A DNA stretch of 64,000 nucleotides, taken from the NCBI RefSeq assembly GCF_003259615.1, contig NZ_QLLR01000013.1, positions 62,001 to 126,000 on the forward strand. The letters are read 5' to 3'. Numbering within the stretch: position 1 is the first letter of the stretch; every line of letters starts with the position of its first letter. The translations under genes were made by a program, and so were the position numbers. Source of the stretch: Pedobacter cryoconitis (lineage in GTDB: Bacteria; Bacteroidota; Bacteroidia; Sphingobacteriales; Sphingobacteriaceae). The notes under the pieces are model-generated. The model was given only the letters and a program-made list of their open reading frames with translations. It ran no database searches and was not told the origin of the DNA. This document shows, in pieces, positions 16,401 to 27,500 of this stretch.

Positions 16401-18549
16401 CTTAACCCCTGTTGTAGGCAGCAATGTGGTATTTACACTGGTTGCCGCTAATAACGGGTTAAGCCCAGGTACAGGAATTACGGTGACCGATTTACTTCCT
16501 GCTGGTTATACTTATGTGAGCTCTACTCCGCCAGCAGGTACAACTTATATTCCGGCAACAGGTTTATGGACTATTGGGGCTTTAGCAGCGGGTAATAATG
16601 CTACGCTGACCATTACCGCCACCGTAAATCCAACCGGCCCTTATGCCAATACTGCAACCATTACCGGAACTGAAAGTGACCCTATTACACTGAATAATAC
16701 GTCTACAATTTTACCAATCCCTGTTCCGGCTACGGACAGATCAGTTGTCAAAACAGTCGATAACCAAACTCCGGCAGTTGGAAGCAATATCGTGTTTACA
16801 TTGGTGGCGACCAACAATGGGCCGAGTACCAGTAATGCGACCGTGGTTACTGACCTGCTTCCGATTGGATATACTTATGTGAGTTCTACGCCTCCGGCAG
16901 GTACTGCTTATGTACCACTAACCGGAGCATGGACAATCGGCGCTTTAGCCAGCGGAGCAAACGCAACCATGACTATTACTGCGACTGTAAACCCGGTTGG
17001 CCCTTATGCCAATACCGCGGTGATTACAGGTCTTGAAATTGATGGGGTTCCTGGAAATAATACTTCAACGAGTACACCTGTTCCGGTACCTGCCTCAGAC
17101 CGCTCGATCGTGAAAACAGTAAGTAATCCAAATCCTGTTGTAGGAACCAACGTGGTGTTCACACTCGTTGCAACGAACAACGGGCCAAGTGCTGGTACTG
17201 GAATTACCGTTACTGATCTGCTTCCGGCAGGTTATACTTATGTAAGTTCTCTTCCAGCTATCGGCACAACTTATGTTCCGGCAACAGGGTTATGGACCAT
17301 TGGTACTTTACCAGCCGGACTAAGTTCGACCTTAGCAATTACGGCTACTGTGAATGCGACTGGCCCTTATGGCAATACAGCCACCATTACAGGAAACGAG
17401 AATGACCCGGCTGCTGGCAATAATACTTCAACAAACACACCAGTACCGGTAGCTGTTACCGACAGATCTATTGTCAAAACAGTGGATAATTTAACGCCTC
17501 CTGTAGGCAGCAACGTGGTGTTTACACTGGTTGCCACGAATAACGGGTTAAGCCCCGGTACTGGAATTATAGTGACCGATTTACTTCCTGCAGGTTATAC
17601 TTATGTAAGTTCTACCCCACCTGCTGGTACAACTTATGTTCCTGCAAGCGGCATCTGGACTATCGGGGCTTTAGCAAATGGGGCGAATGCGACCATGACC
17701 ATTACTGCTACAGTGAATGCAACCGGGCCTTATGCCAATACAGCAACAATTACCGGTACGGAAACTGACCCGGTTACATTAAATAATACTTCTACAATTT
17801 TACCAATACCTGTTCCGAACGCGGACAAATCAATTGTCAAAACAGTGAACAACCCTACTCCGGCAGTTGGAAGTAATGTCGTATTTACACTTGTAGCGAC
17901 CAACAATGGCCCGAGCCCGAGTACAGCAACTGTAGTGACTGACCTGCTGCCACTTGGTTATACCTATGTGAGTTCTACGCCTCCGGCAGGCACTACATAT
18001 GTTCCGCTAACGGGATCATGGGCAATTGGTACTTTAGCCAGCGGCGCTTCTGCGACCATGACTATTACCGCGACTGTAAATCCGTTTGGCCCTTATGGCA
18101 ATACTGCGGTCATCACTGGTCTTGAAATCGATGGTATCCCTGGAAATAATATTGCAACGGTAACACCAACTCCAATTGCAACTACCAATCTAAGTATTGT
18201 TAAAACTGTAAATAATCCTTCTCCTTATGCCGGAAATCAGGTTATTTTCACTTTAGCAGCAAGTAATGCAGGGCCAAGCAATGCAACAGGAGTTACTGTT
18301 AACGACCTGGTACCTTCAGGATATACTTTTGTCTCTGCTGCTCCGTCAACCGGAACCTATAACAGCGGAACCGGGGTATGGACTATTGGTAATTTAGCCA
18401 ATGGCGGCAATGCTTCTCTGGCGATTACAGCTACTGTAAATCCAACAGGAAACTATGCGAATACGGCAACTATAACTGGTGGACAGAGTGATCCTGTAAC
18501 AGGAAATAATACTTCTACTGCCATTACAACTCCGGTAAGTCTTCAGCTT
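11652..18549 (+). repeat. Repeat family A: 19 DUF11 units of 363 bp with a 5-unit super-repeat
   Basis: Units begin at the Asp of DRSIVKTV-type sequences every 363 bp (121 aa), except unit 5, which is 364. Key conserved blocks are VGSNVVFTLVATNNGPS, VTDLLPAGYTYVSSTPPAGT, WTIGALA and GPYANTATITG. Units 4-8, 9-13 and 14-18 repeat a fixed order of variants (DRAIV, DRSVV, DRSIV with NPNPVVG, DRxIV with PPVG, DRTVV), giving a 1815-bp higher-order repeat. Confidence 0.92.
13251..13251 (+). other. Single-base insertion breaking the giant gene
   Basis: Repeat starts lie exactly 363 bp apart at 11652, 12015, 12378, 12741 and 13104, but the next is at 13468 (364 bp). Equivalent units of the five-unit super-repeat are 1815 bp apart (for example 15281 and 17096), but 1816 bp across this point (13101 and 14917). 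The extra base is one of the two A's at 13251-13252. No slippery heptamer or long homopolymer is present. Confidence 0.9.
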
Positions 18550-21500
18550 ACAAAAACAGGACCTGCAACAGTAAGTGCAGGAGGTGTAGTTAATTATGTT
18601 GTTACTGTGAGCAATAATGGTACGGGAGATGCACTGGCGCAATCTATTATTGATAATGTATCAGCTACGCTAACAGGTGTAAGCTGGACAGCAACAGGAA
18701 TAGGCACTGCAACTGTAACTACAGGAGCAACCGGCCTGAATAACAATGTTGCTGTAACTGGTAATATCCCTGCTGGTGGTGGAAATCAGATTCGTATTAA
18801 TATTACAGGAACTGTCCTTTCTTCATCCGCTGCGGCTTCGGTGACTAATACTGCCGTTGTAAATACTGCCGGAAGTCCTGTCATCAATTCCAATACGGTA
18901 ACTACAACAATCACTAAGGATGCCAATGTAAAAATCCAAAAAACAGGCCCTGCAACATTAACCGCAGGAAGTAATGTAAGTTACACTCTTAATGTAACAA
19001 ATACCGGACCTTCGGATGTCAACAATGTAAACATCATTGACAACGTACCAGCCGGCTTAACTGGAGTAACCTGGTCAGCTACCCCATCAAATGGGGCAGT
19101 TATTAACGGCGCTGCTACAGGAACTGGCAATGTGAATCTGCTTGCTCAGATTCCTGCAGGAACAGCCGCTGTGCAAGTAGTGGTCAATGGACTGCTTAGT
19201 TCTACTTATACGGGAACTTCGCTGGTAAATACAGCGACTGCCACTCCTGAGCCTGGGGTTAATAATCCGGTACCGGCAACAAGTACGGTTACCTCAACAG
19301 TTTCCAGATTGGCCAATGTTCGTATTACTAAATCAGGCCCTGCAAATATTGCAGCCGGTCAGGCCATTTCTTATACGCTGCATATTATCAATGATGGCCC
19401 AAGTGATGCACCGGGAGTAGTTATTCAAGATGTAATTCCTGCGCAAATCTTAACACCAACCTGGACAGCAACCACACAAAATCTGGCAACGGTAAGTGCT
19501 CCAAGTGGAACAGGTAATATTAATATCACCGGAAGTATTCCATCCGGAACTGGTGTCATTGATATTGTGGTTAACGGAACGGTTAATCCTGCTACAGCAG
19601 ATGGGGCTACATTCTCCAATACAGCTACCGCAGTTTTCCCTGCGGGCAGCCCTGTTACCGATCCTGACGGAAGTTCAAATGCCAGTTCAGTTGGTACAAC
19701 AGTCAACAACTCAGCAGATGTAAGGGTTTCTAAAAATGGTCCTACTACTGTTAATATTGGTGATCCGATCACTTATACTATTGTAGTTTCCAATGGAGGT
19801 GCGGGAGATATAACTGGTGCAGTGATTGCCGACAATGTCCCAACTTCTGTAACGGTAAGCAACTGGACAGTCAGTGCAGCTGGCGGAGCAACATTCCTTG
19901 GACCAAATACGGGAACAAGTCCTGTTATAAATATTACAGGAGACATTCCTGTACCGGGAACTATAACTCTTGTTATTCAGGGAACAATCAATTCAGCTGC
20001 ATTACCTTCTTTTACAAATACGGTTACAGTAACAACGCCAACTTCTGCGCCTACAAGTTCTGTAACTACGGCTGTTAACCAGTCTACTGATCTGGTTATT
20101 GAAAAAAGCGGCCCTCAAACAGCCACCGCAGGCTCACCTATTGCTTACACGATTAAAGTAAGCAATGCTGGCCCGAGAGATGTAAATGGATTAACGATTA
20201 ATGATTTAATTCCGGCAGATATACAAAATCCAACATGGGCTGTGACAACTGCTGGTACTGCTACCGTTATCCCTCCTTTATCAGGATCGGGTAATATCGC
20301 CCTAACTGGAAATATTGCAGCTGATCCTGCAAATTATATTCTGGTTACAGTGAATGGAATTGTAAGTGCTTCACCAAGTGCGGCAACAATAAACAACACG
20401 GCAACTGTTACTTCTTCTGGTGCAGTAGTCGATTTCAACCTGGCCAATAATACCAGTACAGCTTCAACATCTGTTGGAAAACAAGCAGATTTTGAAATCT
20501 TAAAAACGGTAGATAATTCTACTCCGGCTGTAGGTAATAATGTTGTATTTACATTAGTTGCCAATAATAAAGGCCCAAGTGATGGTACTGGTATTGTGGT
20601 AACTGATCTATTGCCTTCTGGTTATACTTATATAAGTTCAACGCCTGCGGCAGGTACAACTTATATTCCTGGAACTGGTGTATGGACAATTGATGCACTG
20701 GCAACTGGTACAGGAAAAAGTATGACAATTACGGCTTCTGTTAATGCTGCCGGATCATATGCAAATACAGCCACTATTACAGGAACAGAAAGTGATCCTG
20801 TCGCTGGAAATAATACGGCTACAGTAACTACTGCTCCAACATCTACAACAAACTTAGCGCTGGCAAAAACAGTAGATAATGCCACGCCTGCTGTTGGAAA
20901 TAATGTTGTATTTACCCTGGTTGCCACTAACAATGGCCCAAGTGATGGTACGGGTCTAGTGGTTACAGATCTATTGCCTGCGGGTTACACTTACGTAAGT
21001 TCTACGCCACCAGCAGGTACAACTTATGCTCCGGCAACTGGCCTGTGGACAATAGGTACACTGGCTAATACAGCTACTTCTACCCTGACCATTACCGCTA
21101 CCGTAAATGCGACTGGTTCTTATGCGAATACTGCAACTATTACCGGTAACGAAAATGATCCGGCTCCGGGTAATAATACTTCAACCGCGACCACTACCCC
21201 TACAGCAACCACCAATTTAGCTCTGGCCAAAACGGTGGATAACCTGACCCCTGCTGTTGGAAACAATGTAGTCTTTACACTGGTTGCTACCAACAATGGC
21301 CCAAGTGACGGCACAGGAATCGTGGTTACTGATTTATTGCCTGCGGGTTATACTTACGCAAGCTCTACACCGCCAGCGGGTACAACTTATGCTCCGGCAA
21401 CTGGTTTGTGGACAATCGGTACATTGACCAATGGTGCCACCTCGACACTGACCATTACCGCTTCGGTAAATGCAGCTGGTTCTTATGCGAATACTGCTAG

Positions 21501-24500
21501 TATTACAGGTAACGAAAATGATCCGGCTCCGGGTAATAATACTTCAACAGCAACACCAGCACCAACTGCAACCACTAATTTAGCCCTTACGAAAACGGTA
21601 GATAATCCTATCCCTGCTGTTGGAAATAACGTCGTATTTACCCTGGTTGCTACTAACAACGGCCCAAGTGACGGTACAGGAATTGTCGTAACAGATCTAT
21701 TGCCTGCGGGTTATACTTACGTAAGTTCTACGCCACCAGCGGGTACAACTTATGTTCCTGCAACAGGGCTGTGGACAATAGGTACATTAACCAATGGTGC
21801 CACCTCGACACTGACCATTACTGCTTCAGTAAATGCAGCTGGTTCTTACGCGAATACTGCAACCATTACAGGTACAGAAAATGATCCGGTTTTAGGTAAC
21901 AATACTTCAACAGCAACGCCGGCCCCTACAGCAACCACCAATTTAGACCTGGTGAAAACGGTAGATAACCCGACTCCTGCTGTTGGAAATAATGTCGTAT
22001 TTACCCTGGTTGCCAATAACAACGGCCCTAGTGATGGTACGGGAATCGTAGTCACAGATCTATTGCCTGCGGGTTATACTTATGTGAGTTCTACCCCACC
22101 AGCGGGCACAACTTATGCTCCGGCCACTGGCCTGTGGACAATCGGTACATTAACCAATGGTTCAAACTCTACCCTGACCATTACCGCTACCGTAAATGCA
22201 GCTGGTCCGTATGCCAATACTGCTAGTATCACTGGTAACGAAAATGATCCGATACCGGGCAACAATACCTCGACTTCGACTCCTGCTCCGACAGCAACCA
22301 CCAATTTAGCACTGGCGAAAACGGTAGATAATCCTACCCCTGCTGTTGGCAATAACGTCGTATTTACCCTGGTTGCTACTAACAATGGTCCAAGTGATGG
22401 TACGGGAATCGTAGTTACGGATCTGCTTCCGGCAGGTTATACCTACGCAAGCTCTACCCCACCAGCAGGTACGACTTATGCTCCGGCAACTGGATTGTGG
22501 ACAATCGGTACTTTAACCAATGGTGCCACCTCGACACTGACCATTACCGCTTCGGTAAATGCGACTGGTTCTTACGCCAATACTGCTAGTATCACTGGTA
22601 ACGAAAATGATCCGATACCGGGCAACAATACCTCGACTTCGACTCCTGCTCCGACAGCAACCACCAATTTAGCACTGGCGAAAACGGTAGATAATCCTAC
22701 CCCTGCTGTTGGCAATAACGTAGTCTTTACACTGGTTGCCACCAACAATGGCCCGAGTAACGGTACAGGAATCGTGGTTACGGATCTATTGCCTGCGGGT
22801 TATACCTACATCAGTGCTACGCCACCAGCGGGTACAACATATGTTCCGGCAAGTGGCCTGTGGACAATCGGTACTTTAACCAATGGTGCTACCTCGACAC
22901 TGACCATTACCGCTTCGGTAAATGCAGCTGGTTCTTATGCCAATACTGCAACTATTACAGATAACGAAAATGATCCGATATTGGGTAACAATACTTCAAC
23001 AGCGACTCCGGCTCCGACTGCAACCACCAATTTAGCACTGGTAAAAACGGTGGATAACCCGACCCCTGCTGTTGGAAACAATGTAGTCTTTACACTGGTT
23101 GCCACCAACAATGGCCCGAGTGACGGTACCGGAATCGTGGTTACTGACCTGCTTCCTGCTGGTTATACTTACGTGAGTTCTACGCCGCCAGCGGGTACAA
23201 CTTATGCTCCTGCAACTGGTCTGTGGACAATCGGTACACTGGCTAATGGTGTTACTTCTACCCTGACCATTACCGCTTCGGTAAATGCAGCTGGTTCTTA
23301 TGCGAATACTGCAACTATTACAGGTAACGAAAATGATCCGATATTAGGTAACAATACCTCTACTTCAACTCCGGCTCCTACAGCAACCACCAATTTAGCA
23401 CTGGTGAAAACAGTAGACAATCCTACACCTGCTGCTGGAAACAATGTAGTCTTTACACTGGTTGCCACCAACAATGGACCGAGTGATGGTACCGGAATCG
23501 TGGTTACTGACCTGCTTCCGGCTGGTTATACTTACGTGAGTTCTACGCCACCAGCGGGTACGACTTATGCTCCTGTAACTGGCCTGTGGACAATCGGTAC
23601 ACTGGCTAATGGCGCTACTTCTACCCTGACCATTACTGCTACCGTAAATGCAGCAGGTTCTTATGCGAATACTGCAACTATTACCGGTAATGAAAATGAT
23701 CCGATATTGGGTAACAATACCTCGACTTCGACTCCGGCTCCAACTGCAACCACCAATTTAGACCTGGTGAAAACGGTGGATAACCTGACCCCTGCTGTTG
23801 GAAATAACGTCGTGTTTACACTGGTTGCCACTAATAATGGCCCGAGTGATGGTACAGGTATCATAGTCACAGATCTATTGCCTGCGGGTTACACTTACGT
23901 GAGTTCTACGCCACCAGCGGGTACAACTTATGCTCCGGCAACCGGCCTGTGGACAATCGGTACTTTAACCAATGGTGCTACCTCTTCGCTAACCATTACC
24001 GCTTCGGTAAATGCAGCAGGTTCTTATGCGAATACTGCAACCATTACTGGTAACGAAAATGATCCGGCTCCTGGTAATAATACATCAACAGTAACTCCGG
24101 CTCCGACCGCAACCACCAATTTAGACCTGGTAAAAACGGTGGATAACCCGGCTCCGGCTGTTGGAAATAACGTTGTGTTTACCCTGGTTGCTACTAACAA
24201 TGGCCCAAGTGATGGTACGGGTATAGTGGTTACAGATCTATTGCCTGCGGGTTATACTTACGTAAGTTCTACGCCGCCAGCAGGTACAACTTATGTTCCT
24301 GCAACGGGACTGTGGACAATCGGTACCTTAACCAATGGTACTACTTCTTCGCTAACCATTACCGCTACCGTAAATGCAGCTGGTTCTTATGCCAATACTG
24401 CTAGTATTACAGGTACAGAAAATGATCCGGCTCCGGGTAATAATACCTCAACAGTAACTCCGGCTCCGACTGCAACTACCAATTTAGACCTGGTCAAAAC

Positions 24501-27500
24501 AGTGGATAACCCGACCCCGGCTGTTGGAAATAATGTTGTGTTTACCCTGGTTGCTACTAACAATGGCCCTAGTGATGGCACAGGAATCGTGGTTACGGAT
24601 CTATTGCCTGCGGGTTACACTTACGTAAGTTCTACCCCACCAGCGGGTACAACTTATGTTCCTGCAAGTGGCCTGTGGACAATCGGTACTTTAACTAATG
24701 GTGCGGCCTCAACACTGACCATCACTGCTACTGTAAATGCAGCTGGCCCTTATGCCAATACTGCAACTATTACAGGTACAGAAAATGATCCGGCTCCGGG
24801 TAATAATACCTCAACAGCGACTTCGGCTCCGACTGCAACTACCAATTTAGACCTGGTGAAAACTGTAAACAACGCGACCCCTGCTGTAGGTACAGATGTA
24901 ACCTTTACTTTGGTTGCCACTAACAATGGCCCAAGTGATGGTACAGGAATCGTGGTGACGGATCTATTGCCTGCGGGTTATACTTACGTAGGTTCTGCCC
25001 CACCAGCGGGTACAACTTATGTTCCTGCAACAGGGCTGTGGACAATCGGTACTTTAACCAATGCTGCCAGCTCGACACTGACTATTACCGCTACCGTAAA
25101 TGCAGCTGGTCCTTATGCCAATACTGCAACTATTACAGGTAACGAAAACGATCCGGCTCCGGGTAATAATACATCAACAGTAACTCCGGCTCCGACTGGA
25201 ACCACTAATCTAGACCTGGTGAAAACAGTGGATAATCCGACCCCTGCTGTTGGAAATAACGTTGTGTTTACGCTGGTTGCTACCAACAATGGCCCAAGTG
25301 ATGGCACAGGAGTCGTAGTTACGGATCTATTGCCTGCGGGTTACACTTACGTAAGCTCTACTCCACCAGCGGGTACAACTTATGTTCCTGCAACGGGACT
25401 GTGGACAATCGGCACCTTAACTAACGGTGCTACTTCTTCGCTAACCATTACCGCTACCGTAAATGCAACTGGTTCTTATGCCAATACTGCTAGTATTACA
25501 GGTAACGAAAATGATCCGGCTCCGGGTAACAATACTTCAACGGCAACGCCTGCTCCGACTGCAACTACCAATTTAGACCTCGTGAAAACGGTGGATAACC
25601 CGGCCCCTGCTGTTGGAAATAACGTCGTGTTTACCCTGGTTGCCACTAATAATGGCCCAAGTAACGGTACAGGAATCGTGGTTACGGATCTATTGCCTGC
25701 AGGTTACACTTACGTTAGTTCTACCCCACCAGCAGGTACGACTTATGTTCCGGCAACTGGACTGTGGACAATCGGTACATTAACCAATGGTGCCACCTCG
25801 ACACTGACCATTACCGCTACTGTAAATGCAGCTGGTTCATATGCGAATACTGCAACTATTACAGGTGCAGAAAATGATCCGGCTCCGGGTAACAATACTT
25901 CAACGGCAACGCCTGCTCCGACTGCAACTACCAATTTAGACCTGGTGAAAACTGTAAACAATGCCAATCCTGCGGTAGGTACAGATGTAACCTTCACCTT
26001 GGTTGCAACTAACAATGGCCCAAGTGATGGTACAGGAATCGTAGTTACGGATCTATTGCCTGCGGGTTACACCTATGTGAGCTCTACCCCACCAGCGGGT
26101 ACGACTTATGTTCCGGCAACAGGGCTGTGGACAATCGGTACTTTAACCAATGCTGCCAGCTCGACAATGACTATTACCGCTACCGTAAATGCAGCTGGTC
26201 CTTATGCCAATACTGCAACTATTACAGGTAACGAAAACGATCCGGCTCCGGGTAACAATACTTCAACAGCGACTCCCGCTCCGACCGCAACCACCAATCT
26301 AGACCTGGTAAAAACGGTAGATAACCTGACCCCTGCTGTTGGAAATAATGTTGTGTTTACGCTGGTTGCTACCAACAATGGCCCAAGTGATGGTACAGGA
26401 ATCGTGGTTACGGATCTATTGCCTGCGGGTTACACCTATGTGAGCTCTACCCCACCAGCGGGCACAACTTATGTTCCGGCAAGTGGATTGTGGACAATCG
26501 GTACATTAACCAATGGTGCGGCCTCAACACTGACTATTACCGCTACTGTAAATGCAACCGGCCCTTATGCCAATACTGCAACTATTACAGGTACAGAAAA
26601 TGATCCGGCTCCGGGTAACAATATTTCAACGGTAACGCCTGCTCCGACAGCAACCACCAATTTAGACCTGGTGAAAACGGTGGATAACCTAACCCCATCA
26701 ATTGGAAGCAATGTCGTGTTTACACTGGTTGCCACTAACAATGGTCCAAGTAGCGGTACAGGAATCGTGGTTACGGATCTATTGCCTGCGGGTTACACGT
26801 ACGTGAGTTCTACGCCACCAGCAGGTACAACTTATGTTCCTGCAACTGGAATGTGGACAATCGGCAATTTAACCAATGGTGCAACCTCTTCGCTAACCAT
26901 TACTGCTACTGTAAATGCAGCTGGCCCTTATGCCAATACCGCAACTATCACTGGTATAGAAAATGATCCGGCTCCGGGCAACAATACTTCAACAGCAACG
27001 CCTGCCCCTACAGCAACCACCAATTTAGACCTGGTGAAAACGGTAGATAACCTTACGCCTGCTGTTGGAAATAATGTCGTGTTTACGCTGGTTGCTACCA
27101 ACAATGGCCCAAGTAATGGCACGGGTATCGTGGTCACAGACCTATTGCCTGCAGGTTATACTTACGTAAGTTCTACGCCACCAGCGGGTACAACCTATGT
27201 TCCTGCAACAGGACTGTGGACAATTGGTACTTTAACCAATGGTGCTACCTCTTCGCTAACCATTACTGCTACTGTAAATGCAGCTGGCCCTTATGCGAAT
27301 ACGGCAACTATTACAGGTACAGAAAATGATCCGGCCCCGGGCAATAATACTTCAACAGCAACGCCTGCCCCTACAGCAACAGCCAATTTAGACCTGGTAA
27401 AAACTGTAGATAACCCAACTCCTGCTGTTGGAAGCAATGTCGTGTTTACGTTGGTTGCCACCAACAATGGCCCGAGTAACGGTACAGGAATCGTGGTTAC

